This document shows, one piece after another, positions 1 through 8,488 of a DNA stretch of 23,424 bases. The position numbers were made by a program, and so were the translations under genes. The notes under the pieces are model-generated. The model saw nothing but the letters and a program-made list of their open reading frames with translations, was not told where the DNA came from and did no database searches. Origin of the DNA: Ichthyosporea sp. XGB-2017a (Eukaryota; Opisthokonta; Ichthyosporea); the NCBI GenBank assembly GCA_002811675.1, contig PDIM01010462.1, forward strand, positions 1 to 23,424, read 5' to 3'. The number at the start of each line of letters is the position of its first letter. The stretch's first letter is position 1.

Positions 1-661
1 TGGGCTCCTCGGGCTTCGGCTCTTCGGGCTTCGGCTCCTCAGGCTTGGGCTCTTCAGGTTTGGGCTCCTCGGGCTTAGGCTCCTCAGGCTTGGACTCCTC
101 AGGCTTAGGCTCTTCAGGCTTGGACTCCTCAGGCTTGGGCTCCTCGGGCTTCGGCTCCTCAGGCTTGGGCTCTTCAGGCTTGGGCTCCTCGGGCTTGGGC
201 TCCTCGGGCTTCGGCTCCTCAGGCTTGGGCTCTTCAGGTTTGGGCTCTTCAGGTTTGGGCTCCTCGGGCTTCGGCTCTTCAGGCTTGGGCTCCTCAGGCT
301 TAGGCTCTTCAGGCTTGGACTCCTCAGGCTTGGGCTCCTCGGGCTTCGGCTCCTCAGGCTTGGGCTCTTCAGGTTTGGGCTCCTCGGGCTTAGGCTCCTC
401 AGGCTTGGACTCCTCAGGCTTCGGCTCTTCGGGCTTCGGCTCTTCAGGCTTGGGCTCCTCAGGCTTAGTGTCTTCGACCTGCGAAATGCCTGAAACTGTG
501 CTCCCGTCAGAGGAAGGAGATTCAGTTTCATTAACCAATGTCCCATTCGCATCTTGCTGACTGTCTCTTCTCATTACATACGCAGATGAAATGACTGCGC
601 TACCCAAGACAAGAAGCGCGAGCAGCAAAAGGCCTATCTTTCGCTCGTGAGCCGAACGCAT
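1..661 (-). CDS. Membrane-anchored or secreted protein with (KPEEP)n array; partial, 3' end beyond window
   Basis: An open frame runs from an ATG at 661 down to the left edge with no stop: 220 residues, C-terminus missing. Residues 7-30 form a hydrophobic segment after a basic start (RKIGLLLLALLVLG), a signal peptide or type II signal anchor. Residues 31-65 are polar with two N-glycosylation sequons (NGT, NET). From residue 66 to the edge the protein is about 31 uninterrupted copies of KPEEP, four of them ending in Ser (KPEES). Such arrays usually act as stiff, charged spacers between an anchor and an outer domain; the domain they carry here lies outside the window. ATG 661 was chosen because the upstream frame, open to about 760, has no other ATG. 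A TATAAA lies at 679-674, very close to the start. I do not recognise the family. The opposite strand reads as a Gly/Ser/Leu repeat, which is a shadow. Confidence 0.72.
   Translation of the reverse strand, partial: MRSAHERKIGLLLLALLVLGSAVISSAYVMRRDSQQDANGTLVNETESPSSDGSTVSGISQVEDTKPEEPKPEEPKPEEPKPEESKPEEPKPEEPKPEEPKPEEPKPEEPKPEESKPEEPKPEEPKPEEPKPEEPKPEEPKPEEPKPEEPKPEEPKPEEPKPEEPKPEEPKPEEPKPEESKPEEPKPEESKPEEPKPEEPKPEEPKPEEPKPEEPKPEEP
2..466 (-). repeat. 15-bp coding minisatellite, about 31 units
   Basis: Tandem 15-bp units encode K-P-E-E-P. Units differ mainly at synonymous third positions (AAG/AAA, CCT/CCC/CCG, GAG/GAA), plus four Pro-to-Ser changes, all in frame. The array continues past the left edge. 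Confidence 0.95.
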
Positions 662-1560
662 GCTTATGGAAGCTTTATAGTATAACCTAAACGAATCCCA
701 AGTAGATTTTAAAATTTCGAGAAGAATAGACGTTTGGGGACTATGAATCCAAACCGTTCAACAAGAACATCTATGCTGTTTTTCTGAAATCAATGAACTA
801 CACACCTTGTGTGTCTTTTAACAAGAGCTCACGGAGAACATAGTGTGTTGGCAAGTCTCAGCTTCTCTTCTAATGTGGTCCCCGAGCCGTGGCCGTTTCT
901 CGTGGGAACGGTTGAGTCTTTATTAACGTTCAATGAAGACAAGTGCCATTTCGAAGGGGCTATGGCAATTAAAGTTACCGGTAATTTGGCATCATGGAGG
1001 AGCATGTGATGATGATATTGGATATTGAAATTTAGCTGTGTTTCAGTCCTTTCAGTGGCCACAGCTGGATCGAGGCCTTTAAAGCAGCATTGCTATAAGC
1101 AGCATTTTGTTCGTTCCTTTGCCCAGTTATATCCATCTCTGGGCCACAGCTCATGTTATATAGCGGACTTGGGATTGTATAGTTACACACTGCATAGTGA
1201 AATGTGACCGCGAGGATAATCAGGCGAAGTTAAAATAAAGCACATTAATCTGGTTGATTTATATAATGGATAGAGTTGGAATCAGCTGACTTTGGAGACA
1301 CATGCGGGAATTAGAAATGGACGGGCTGTGAATTCTCCCCTAATTTAACAGCTTTATCGAACAGCTTAGTACTGCTTAGCAGCTGGGGCTTTTATTTTCT
1401 ATTCTTGCCCGCAGCTTTGCACAATATATCGCGGAGTTTAAAAATGAATCATCGCCCTCTTTGTAACATCAAACTTCAAAGACGATAGTTATTATATCGC
1501 CTATCGCTTCTTCGGCTGCGCTCCTAATAGTATAACTCTTTTTCTATTCATGTGAAACAG

Positions 1561-1594
1561 TCATTAGTCGACCGTCGATACAGTCGACTGATGA
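1561..1594. repeat. Imperfect inverted repeat, 12-bp arms
   Basis: TCATTAGTCGAC at 1561-1572 pairs with GTCGACTGATGA at 1583-1594 (11 of 12 positions) across a 10-bp spacer. It could form a hairpin or bind a dimeric factor; function unknown. Confidence 0.7.
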
Positions 1595-1857
1595 TACGTG
1601 TGTTGTCTTTCGTTTGATGAGATGATTACGCGAGAACATCATTAAATTAAGACAGTGGGTCAATTACTTAATCTACAAAGAGGGCGGGTTGTCTCGTGCG
1701 GTTGGTTAAGTTTTGTAATTGGTATGCAGAATTGAAAATGAACAGCTGGCGGTTGTGGTTGTTTGGACTTTGGAATACCTAACAAGCACATGCACAAGAA
1801 GAAGCAGCTAATCTACAACGTACTTTATTTTTCCAAAAAGGATTCTGCTGGGCCATC

Positions 1858-2153
1858 CAAAAGAAGTTGTGCATTCCATTATGGAACTTTCACTTGCCTA
1901 AAATGTACAATGACAAGCAGTCTTGTGACCTCATGAAGAGATGTTTAGTCATTTGTAATAGCACTGCATCATGATAAGAAGCAACTTATCTGTCCTGCAG
2001 CTGTTCATTTTCTCACAAGGGATGGTGCACACTACATGTACACTGCACATGTTTCTTAAAAAACAATCGATAAGAAGTCACATATCCCTCAATGGTCTAT
2101 GGAACCTTTTCTTGCCTAAAATATGCACATATAAGCAGTCTTAAGTCGATACG
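1858..2153. repeat. Degenerate direct repeat, two main copies about 218 bp apart
   Basis: Copy 1 (about 1858-1935) and copy 2 (about 2070-2153) share an AAGAAGT start, then ATGGAAC, CTTGCCTAAAAT and AAGCAGTCTT in the same order with scattered changes. A further AAGAAG-containing fragment lies near 1973. The copies are too diverged to tell a local duplication from remnants of a dispersed element. Confidence 0.65.
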
Positions 2154-2221
2154 TGGAGAATGTTACACTATTTGCAAGAGTATTTCAATTTATCAAACGG
2201 AGTCAAGCAAAGTCATTTCAG

Positions 2222-2227
2222 TTTATT
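2222..2227 (-). terminator. PolyA signal of the PDCD2 gene
   Basis: AATAAA on the minus strand starts only four bases after the TAA stop (2234-2232), predicting an extremely short 3' UTR. Confidence 0.6.
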
Positions 2228-2231
2228 CAAT

Positions 2232-3293
2232 TTAAGGCAAGAAGGATCCTTTATCACTGATATCCTGCCTGACTATTCCCTCTGTTACATAACTATCCGT
2301 GCCCGCCGAACAGCTCTGTGAGCATGTGAAAACCATCAGTGTACCCCAGTCAATAGCGGTAGTGCTCATTCCCTTACCGACATCCCCCATCTCAGTCTGT
2401 TGCTCCACCTTGAGAAAGTACAGCAGCTGTGGGAGAACTTGGAATTCAAATACCATTTCCCCACCACAATGTTTGCACGAATTCACCTTCTTGAACAACG
2501 TGTCCTTGTCTTCACAGTCACTCACAAGAAGAGGCATTCCAGCACGCTCATAACGCGCAATCTGTTCAGGCTCAATAGCTATACGGCTCTGAAAAGCTTT
2601 AAAGGTCTTATCCTCCATCTTTTCCTGTGCACTATCAAAATATCCTTCATCCCAGTTTTCCCCATTGTAGTCTTCACCCTTTTCTTCATGCCTTTTCTCA
2701 ATAACACTGGCAATTCTTCTAAAGTCCTCAAGTCTTCGATCTTCATCCTCCTCCTCTTCACTCTCTGAATCGTCATCAGAATCATCCTTCTTTACATGCA
2801 TCGCTTGCAAATCTTCAACTTCAGTGACTATTTCATATTCCAAAAACTTGGCGCTTTTACTATCAAGTTCCATATCTTCTTCCCGTTTCTCCTCTTCTTC
2901 CTCCTCTTCATCAGAAAGTGGTTCCTCGAAAGGGTAAATGTCATTAATGCGAGGCATCTGGCAACGAAGAACACAAAACACGTCATTCACGCTCCCTTTT
3001 AAATGGCAGTCTCCATTGGCACAACAAAACATAAATATGCTTCGATGATAGCAATCTTCCCTGGAATCCAACGGAGCATAAATCTGAAGCAGAAACAACA
3101 TCTTCACCCCACACACATTGCAATGCATCTCTTGTTTAGCATCCAAACCCATTCCTTTCTGTACACTCTTATCTTCCTCGTCCTGCACTGGCGCCAACCA
3201 CGCCGGCCTGCCCCCGACCTTACTGGGAAAAAACCTCGAAGTAAGAAGATGCGGCCTTCTCTGGCGCACAACAAAACCTAAATCCACAACCAT
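2232..3293 (-). CDS. PDCD2: PDCD2-family ribosome-biogenesis chaperone lacking the MYND finger
   Basis: Single-exon gene, 353 residues. PDCD2/Tsr4/Zfrp8 proteins are dedicated chaperones of 40S protein uS5 (RPS2). The N-terminal family signature is present (LGFV, then FFPSKVGGRPAWL at 21-33), followed by a Cys-paired fold (CNVC at 58-61, FCC at 89-91, C96) and QMPRINDIYPFEEP (112-125). The C-terminal PDCD2_C domain covers about 229-345 with IAIEPEQIARY, CKHC (273-276), FQVLPQLLYFLK and DWGTLMVFTC. In animal PDCD2 the MYND zinc finger sits between the N-terminal half and the conserved EYEIVTEVED block. Here that place holds only a short acidic stretch (128-146) with no Cys/His cluster. A second acidic run lies at 170-186. 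It is divergent with TAF10. Family assignment is firm; a PDCD2L assignment is less likely given the FPSKVGGRPAWL signature. Confidence 0.94.
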   Translation of the reverse strand: MVVDLGFVVRQRRPHLLTSRFFPSKVGGRPAWLAPVQDEEDKSVQKGMGLDAKQEMHCNVCGVKMLFLLQIYAPLDSREDCYHRSIFMFCCANGDCHLKGSVNDVFCVLRCQMPRINDIYPFEEPLSDEEEEEEEKREEDMELDSKSAKFLEYEIVTEVEDLQAMHVKKDDSDDDSESEEEEDEDRRLEDFRRIASVIEKRHEEKGEDYNGENWDEGYFDSAQEKMEDKTFKAFQSRIAIEPEQIARYERAGMPLLVSDCEDKDTLFKKVNSCKHCGGEMVFEFQVLPQLLYFLKVEQQTEMGDVGKGMSTTAIDWGTLMVFTCSQSCSAGTDSYVTEGIVRQDISDKGSFLP

Positions 3294-3647
3294 CTCGCTC
3301 TATGCAACTACAGGAAACACGAGAAGGGTAGATTTTTCACTCAAATCGTGCACTAAAAAGAAAGAAAAAAGGATTTTCCTTTTAAAAATAAAAACTCCAA
3401 AATAACAATAGAAAAAGGAGCAATGTATGAAAAAAGTCTATAATGAAGGATATGGACCAATCAGCTGACAGCACAGGGGCAATGTGCATGTCTACTGCAC
3501 GTGTACGCGCCCACCAGATAACCCTAGCCCCACCCTAACCCTAGCGCCATATTAATATATGTATAATTAATTGTTGTTTGTTTGGGATTTTGGTTTCGGG
3601 TTCGCGTTGGGTGATTTGTTTGGTAAAGCTGATTTCGTGTTGACGGG
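3294..3647. promoter_or_regulatory. Divergent promoter between PDCD2 and TAF10
   Basis: 354 bp between two head-to-head start codons. It holds a CACGTG E-box at 3498-3503 and a telomere-like C-rich motif (CCCTAG, then CCCTAACCCTAG) at 3521-3544, about 105 bp upstream of the TAF10 ATG. An AT-rich stretch follows at 3548-3572. No canonical TATA placement is obvious. Confidence 0.6.
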
Positions 3648-4067
3648 ATGGAGGAGAAGGAGGGGAATAAAACGCCTGCGGAGGCGTTGCCGAGTAAAGA
3701 TGATAAGATGGATGTGGATGAGGACGTAGAAGAAGAGATTGACTTTGAAAAGCAAGTTGCGGAACTCTTACAGCAGGTAGAGGATTTCACACCGGCCATC
3801 CCAGACGCGGCGACACGCTATTTTTTGGCCAAAGCTGGATTCACATGCTCGGACGAACGCGTTATTCGCGTCATATCACTGGCTGCACAAAAATTTGCAA
3901 GTGATGTGTCGGGGGACGCTTTTTATTATTGCAAAGCACGAACACCTTCTCAAAAGGACAAGTCTGGAAAAGTGAGAGACAAGCGTTATGTTCTTAATTT
4001 GGAGGATCTCTCTTACGCCTTAAAAAACAGCGGAATTAATATAAAGAAACCAGCCTACTATACATAA
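3648..4067 (+). CDS. TAF10: TBP-associated factor 10 (TFIID/SAGA subunit)
   Basis: Single exon, 139 residues. TAF10 is a histone-fold subunit of TFIID and SAGA that pairs with TAF3, TAF8 or SUPT7L-type partners in the nucleus. After a charged, acidic N-terminal 35 residues, the histone-fold region runs to the end with hallmark sequences: LLQQVEDFTPAIPDAATRYFLAKAGF, RVIRVISLAAQKF, DAFYYCK, a basic linker (KDKSGKVRDKRY), LNLEDLSYALKNSGINIKKPAYY. The length is short because the low-complexity N-terminus typical of vertebrate TAF10 is reduced. The ATG at 3648 is the first in frame. It is convergent with the NAA80-like gene, with only 72 bp between the two stop codons. Confidence 0.95.
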   Translation: MEEKEGNKTPAEALPSKDDKMDVDEDVEEEIDFEKQVAELLQQVEDFTPAIPDAATRYFLAKAGFTCSDERVIRVISLAAQKFASDVSGDAFYYCKARTPSQKDKSGKVRDKRYVLNLEDLSYALKNSGINIKKPAYYT

Positions 4068-4086
4068 ATCAAAATCGTCTTCCAAT

Positions 4087-4092
4087 TTTATT
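4087..4092 (-). terminator. PolyA signal of the NAA80-like gene
   Basis: Minus-strand AATAAA 48 bp past the NAA80-like stop and only about 20 bp from the TAF10 stop, so the NAA80 mRNA end should reach the TAF10 coding end. Confidence 0.6.
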
Positions 4093-4133
4093 TGAAATCT
4101 CTCCTGCACTTAAATATTTTCTCCTATTTCAAC

Positions 4134-4139
4134 AATAAA
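4134..4139 (+). terminator. PolyA signal of TAF10
   Basis: AATAAA, 66 bp past the TAF10 stop and immediately next to the NAA80-like stop codon (4142-4140). Cleavage 10-30 nt downstream would place the TAF10 mRNA end inside the opposing reading frame. Confidence 0.65.
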
Positions 4140-4941
4140 TCACAACTGTTTGTTCATCCAAAATCTCTTGGAGGTATCTGATTGTTTTTTTATGTTAACA
4201 GGAGGAGGAGGAGGAGGAGGAGACGGGGGAGGAGCGCTTCCGCTTTCAGAAGGACAAAATTCCTTTACATCAAGCTTAGTAGATTGCTGTATTGGCTGAT
4301 CAACAGCAGCAACAGCAGCAGTGGCAGTTTCGAGCATTCTAATGTTCCGCTTCATGGTCTCCCCTAGCTTTCCACATGAGGCAGTCGATACGCGATTGAC
4401 ATGGGGGCACGATGTATAGCCCAACTTTTGATAGAAAGGCACACTGTCACAATTCGCCTCTAATACAGACCATTTGAATCCCAACCTGATGATAGTTTGC
4501 GTATTAGAAGAGTCCACGACAACAACAACAAGTTCAAACAAAAAAAAAAAAGCATAATTACCTTTGGAATATGTTCTCTGCTTCATTCATCAACTGACGC
4601 CCAATACCCGCCTTTCTGGAGGACTTGCGAACTACAACCTCACTCACAAAGGCCTCCTTGCCATTTGATGGGGATTCACACCCAAAGCGAACAAGCTCGC
4701 TCAATCGCAAGTGACCTACGATCACACTGGAAGTTGTATCAATGGCCAGTAGAGCCAGGGGGAGGGATTTCAATTCCTTGTCATCTCCATTGTTTGCGCA
4801 TTCTCTGAGAACGCGTCTGCGCAACTCTTTCCTGCCTGGCCACTGGCAATGAAGTAATTCTACAGCCTCTCCAATCCTTCCCTCCCCTGCAATGGTCGTG
4901 CCCAGAACGCAAACACTAATCACAGACTCATACTCAGACAT
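4140..4941 (-). CDS. NAA80: NAA80-like actin N-terminal acetyltransferase
   Basis: Two exons, 4941-4562 and 4485-4140, joined across a 76-nt GT-AG intron (4561-4486); the splice splits an Arg codon and keeps the frame (241 residues). NAA80 acetylates the processed acidic N-terminus of actin in the cytosol. The GNAT fold is visible: an N-terminal LLHCQWPGRKELR block resembling the NAA80 substrate-side helix, VIVGHLRLSE, then FVSEVVVRKSSRKAGIGRQLM with the acetyl-CoA loop R-K-A-G-I-G (109-114), and SVPFYQKLGY (141-150). The C-terminal tail has a polyproline run (212-222), which in NAA80 recruits profilin, and ends in RFWMNKQL, resembling the FWM-containing end of animal NAA80. Together these separate it from generic GNAT enzymes. 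It is divergent with the asparaginase gene. Confidence 0.86.
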
Positions 4942-5264
4942 CCCTTGTCACGGCTAAGTACGGTACAGCACATCCTTCTTCCTTTCCTCTCTGTTTCCGC
5001 AGTAATAATAAAAGGTAGAGCTGATATCAAAATAAAATGAACCACAGTAAAATAATTCATGATTGATGGGCCAAGAAATACACAGTGTGTAGAGACACAG
5101 ACATGTGACCCTCCCCGCCATAGAATTAATTAATTAACTCATTGACTGCCTGCCTGACTGACTGCCTCGGAGTCACGCACTCACACACCAAGAAGTGTTG
5201 GATTAACTTAGAGACACTCACACTCACACTTTTATCTATTGTAGGAGACCAATAGCTGATTATC
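4942..5264. promoter_or_regulatory. Divergent promoter between NAA80-like and asparaginase genes
   Basis: 323 bp between head-to-head starts. It contains simple repeats: an ATTA/TTAA run at 5124-5138, TGACTGCC-type units at about 5143-5167, and CACTCACAC units at about 5214-5230. The CCCTAACC and CACGTG pair found at other divergent promoters here is absent; only a weak GACCCTCCCCGCC lies at 5107-5119. Confidence 0.5.
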
Positions 5265-6475
5265 ATGTCTCACCTTTCAGTTGAACAAGAGGGGGGTCTG
5301 CGAGTGCGTACACACTCCAATGAAGTGTTGAATCCTCATGATAGTAAGCGTGTACTTGTCATTTATACGGGAGGTACTGCGGGAATGAAGCGAGGTGAGG
5401 ATGGATCGCTTGTGCCAGTTCCCGGTTATTTGACAGAGCAGGTCAATAATCTCCCAGAGTTTCACGGGAAGGAAATGCCAGCCTTTCTGGTGAAGGAGTG
5501 GGAGACGCTAATTGATTCGTCTGATATATCCCCGGCGGAATGGGCTCAGTTAGCAAAGGAGATTGAAGAACACTATCTGGACTATGATGGCTTTGTTGTT
5601 CTTCACGGAACAGATACTATGGCCTATACAGCCAGTGCTCTTTCTTTCATGTTGGAGAATCTAGGAAAGCCCGTAGTCATTACAGGATCCCAAGTCCCAT
5701 TCGAAGAAGTCTATAACGACTGCCGAAGAAATCTCACTGTTGCAATGCTCTATGCTGCTGATTTCGATATTCCAGAGGTGTGCATATTTTTCGATAATGT
5801 TCTCCTTCGTGGAAATCGCAGCTGCAAGACCGATGCACTTGGATTGCATGCTTTTACGAGCCCAAATTGCCCACCCTTGGGCACGCTGGATATTCATCTT
5901 ACATTGAACTCAACTATGTGCCTTTCCCAGCCAAAGAAGAGGCTTCGTGTGTTTACCCATTTCGACACCAATGTGGGCATCTTGAGACTCACTCCAGGGT
6001 TCTCAGATAAACTTGTGGAGAATTTCGTCCAGGAGCCCATGACTGGGCTAGTTTTGGAGATGTATGGAGTGGGAAATTCTCCTTCCAGCAAAGCTGGATT
6101 GACTAAAGCTCTTACCGATGCTGTGAATCGAGGGGTCATCATTGTGATCATATCTCAATGCAAGCGAGGTAATGTTTGTTTTCTTGTTTTGTATTGGCTT
6201 CTTTTTATTGTGTTGCTCTAAGGATTTGTTGTTTATTCTGACTAATGTTGCTTTCGATTTTTTTTGCATGGGCATGTGCAGGGTATGTGAATCTTAATCT
6301 ATACAAGGCAGGGAGCACTTTGCGAGAACTGGGCGCCGTAAGCGGTTCCGACATGACCCCAGAAACAGCGGCCACAAAGTTGGCATGGCTACTTGGCCAA
6401 AAAAAGTCCGCCGAAGAAGTGAAGAAATTGATGATGGCAGATCTGCGTGGGGAACTAACAGTATCGCGTCTATAG
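5265..6475 (+). CDS. Type I (cytosolic-type) L-asparaginase
   Basis: Two exons, 5265-6168 and 6282-6475, flanking a 113-nt GT-AG intron (6169-6281); splicing gives QCKRG-YVNLNLY in frame and a 365-residue product. It hydrolyses L-asparagine to aspartate and ammonia. Both catalytic motifs are intact: YTGGTAGM (34-41), with nucleophile Thr38, and HGTDTMAYTASALSFML (114-130), with Thr116-Asp117. Further family blocks are KPVVITGSQVPFEEVYNDCRRNL, GNRSCKTDA, GVGNSPSSKAGL and GSDMTPETAATKLAWLL. There is no signal peptide, fitting a cytosolic enzyme. The protein ends soon after the asparaginase fold, without the ankyrin-repeat extension of some animal homologues (human ASPG). The first exon could be read through into the intron to a stop at 6219-6221, but that would delete the C-terminal lobe. 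Confidence 0.95.
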
Positions 6476-6488
6476 ACATAAGTGTAGT

Positions 6489-6499
6489 TTTTATTTATT
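6489..6499 (-). terminator. Candidate polyA signal of DDX51
   Basis: AATAAATAAAA on the minus strand, about 130 bp past the DDX51 stop and just 14 bp beyond the asparaginase stop codon. It is the nearest AATAAA downstream of DDX51. Confidence 0.45.
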
Positions 6500-6595
6500 T
6501 TTCAAGCACAGCAGACCCTTGCTTTTTTGAAAGTGGGCGAATGAAGGGAAGGAGGGGGGAGCGCATATGTACAAAAAGTTTGAATTATTGTGTGC

Positions 6596-6601
6596 AATAA
6601 A
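6596..6601 (+). terminator. PolyA signal of the asparaginase gene
   Basis: AATAAA 120 bp past the asparaginase stop and 27 bp short of the DDX51 stop (6631-6629); cleavage is expected at or inside the DDX51 3' coding end. Confidence 0.6.
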
Positions 6602-6628
6602 AATGACCTCGTCTTTCATTCTTCGGTT

Positions 6629-8488
6629 TTACTTTTCGTTAGCAAGAGATTCTTTCAGACACCCAAGAGCGGTTTCGTATTCTTCAACAAAAGGTTCCAG
6701 AAGATTGCGCTTAATTTTAATCTTCTTCAAGTGGCTATCCACACCCTGGCGCATTTCCTTGAAGTGACGAACTTGCTCTTTCTTTAAGAATGTGTAAGCA
6801 TTTCCTGTTTGCCCGGCACGAGCTGTTCTTCCCACACGATGAATATATGTTTTCACATACACAGGTACATCATACGAAATTACCGTTGATACGTTTTCAA
6901 TGTCAATACCTCTGGCCATGGCATCAGAACACACAACAATTTGAATATCCCCCCGCTTGAATTTCGAAATAATTTTACGCCTTTCCTCTGGTGTGAGGTT
7001 CGAAGAGAATTCAGCAACGGAAATATCCGAGAATCCCTTGAGAAGAAGGTAAAGTCGATGGGTGGATTCCAGCGAAGATGTAAAGCACAGAACGCGCTCC
7101 ATTTTCAAAGACTTCAAAAAATGCACAAGGACCAGGGGCTTCTCTCCTGCACTACAGACGAGCATGTATTCGCTCAGGCCAGAGGGCACAGAGAACTGTC
7201 CAAGGGATGCAGAACTTCCTTCTGAAGTCTTTGTCAACGCACTGATATAGCGAGGATTCCAGAGTTTCAGTGCATTCAGCTTTTCTGGGTTCTTTGTCAA
7301 CGTAGCGGAAAACAAAAGCTTCTGAAGCGGCAGTCCACCCAAGCACGAGAATGAGGAAGCTTTTACAACATCACTTTTCTGGAATCGATGCACAATGGGA
7401 TACTGTCTGTGCAGGACACTACTTTCTTTGTCCATCAAGCATTCATTCCCAGCAGAGTATATGCTTCCTAAAGTTTTTTCTAGCCAATTAAAGTACGATT
7501 GATTCATCAACCTGTCAGCCTCATCGACAATCAAAAAGCGAAGAAACCTAAGGGTAAATCCCTTAGTACTATCAATATGATCAACAAGCCTTCCTGGGGT
7601 GACAATCAATACATCCACTTTGCTTTGGTATGGTTCAGAAACTCCCTCTTCCACAATATTCGCCTGCTCTGCCCCAAAAGATTGTTGTCCAGCAGCAATC
7701 CCTATTTTCAAGCCTGTCATTTGAGCCACTTGTTCAAACACTGATTTAACCTGCACAGCCAAATCCCTTGTTGGCACAATGACAAGTGCCTTTAAGCGAC
7801 GGACCGTACAAGCAGAACACAACTCATTTACCACGGGGACCACATAAGAAAGCGTCTTTCCCGATCCTGTAGGCGCTGAAACACAAAAGTCATTATATTT
7901 TTCCTTCCTATCCACCAGCTGCTCAATAAGCAGCGATTGTACAGGAAACAAAAATTCTATTCCCATTTTATCCAGCCCTTCTTTCACATCTCCCTCCAGT
8001 GCAGGGACGTCTGCGAGTGCTCTCGTCTCTGTTGCGTTCATGGAATTGGTCATCCACGGAGGAAGGGCGTTGACATTCTCCACCAATGTCCTCTTTTTAA
8101 CATCCAATAGCCCCTCTCGACTTATATCAAACGCATCTTCCTCTTTTCGCACCTCCCCAGCAGCCGACTCGGCTTCCCCTGCAGCCGTTTCAACTGTCTC
8201 ACTTTTCTTTTCCTCTTTTTGAAGTTCCTTTTTCAGCCCCCTTTCATTGTTGACCACTTTTGCATTCATGGATTCCTCTTTCTTTTCCTCCCCCACTGCA
8301 CTTTTCTCATCTTCCTCAGCTACCCTTTGCTTTTTACTCAAAGCAACATCTTCCTCGTGAGTTCTTCGCTTACTGTGTTTATCCCCCACCTTCTTCTGAA
8401 GTTTCCCCAAAAGCTTCCTTTTCCTGGTCAGTTCTTCGGCATTGGGACCCTCCTCTCCTGTGAATCGACTAACGGAGAACATCCTCAC
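6629..8488 (-). CDS. DDX51: DEAD-box RNA helicase DDX51/Dbp6
   Basis: Single exon, 619 residues. DDX51 (yeast Dbp6) acts in the nucleolus in early 60S ribosome assembly. The charged Lys/Glu-rich N-terminus (about 1-118) is typical of nucleolar helicases. PPWMTNS (143-149) and the Q motif FPVQ (181-184) precede motif I SAPTGSGKT (204-212), PTRDLAVQV (239-247), TPGRLVDHID (297-306), DEAD (322-325) and SATLTKNPEKL (motif III). The second RecA lobe shows RVLCFTSSLESTHRL, VCSDAMARGID and HRVGRTARAGQTG. The VDHID after motif Ib and the sequence LPLQKLLFSATLTKNPEKL mark the DDX51 subfamily. It is divergent with the SEC14-like gene. With PDCD2 it is a second ribosome-assembly gene in the window, one per subunit; there is no sign that the two are linked functionally. 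Confidence 0.95.
   Translation of the reverse strand: MRMFSVSRFTGEEGPNAEELTRKRKLLGKLQKKVGDKHSKRRTHEEDVALSKKQRVAEEDEKSAVGEEKKEESMNAKVVNNERGLKKELQKEEKKSETVETAAGEAESAAGEVRKEEDAFDISREGLLDVKKRTLVENVNALPPWMTNSMNATETRALADVPALEGDVKEGLDKMGIEFLFPVQSLLIEQLVDRKEKYNDFCVSAPTGSGKTLSYVVPVVNELCSACTVRRLKALVIVPTRDLAVQVKSVFEQVAQMTGLKIGIAAGQQSFGAEQANIVEEGVSEPYQSKVDVLIVTPGRLVDHIDSTKGFTLRFLRFLIVDEADRLMNQSYFNWLEKTLGSIYSAGNECLMDKESSVLHRQYPIVHRFQKSDVVKASSFSCLGGLPLQKLLFSATLTKNPEKLNALKLWNPRYISALTKTSEGSSASLGQFSVPSGLSEYMLVCSAGEKPLVLVHFLKSLKMERVLCFTSSLESTHRLYLLLKGFSDISVAEFSSNLTPEERRKIISKFKRGDIQIVVCSDAMARGIDIENVSTVISYDVPVYVKTYIHRVGRTARAGQTGNAYTFLKKEQVRHFKEMRQGVDSHLKKIKIKRNLLEPFVEEYETALGCLKESLANEK

Larger units (their letters stand above)
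662..2231. other. Intergenic, 1.57 kb, no supported gene
   Basis: Short open frames at 809-1207 on both strands lack family resemblance and are treated as chance. The stretch holds an inverted repeat (1561-1594) and degenerate direct repeats (about 1858-2153). It contains the promoter of the KPEEP gene on the left and the very short 3' UTR of the PDCD2 gene on the right. Confidence 0.6.

Noticed and set aside
45-560. Plus-strand frame encoding a Gly-Ser-Ser-Gly-Leu/Phe repeat
   Set aside because: It is the reverse-strand image of the 15-bp KPEEP array. The minus frame has a start, a signal anchor and sequons; the plus frame has only the repeat and an unrelated tail.
829-1207. Short frames on both strands (60-77 residues)
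   Set aside because: No domain, no family resemblance, no consistent promoter or splice context.
1504-1530. ATCGCTTCTTCGGCT resembling the U2 snRNA 5' end
   Set aside because: The similarity stops after about 15 bases; the branch-point-recognition and Sm-site regions of U2 do not follow.
3518-3548. Interstitial telomere or chromosome-end remnant
   Set aside because: Only two or three imperfect CCCTAA/CCCTAG units in a promoter, with genes on both sides; a promoter element fits better.
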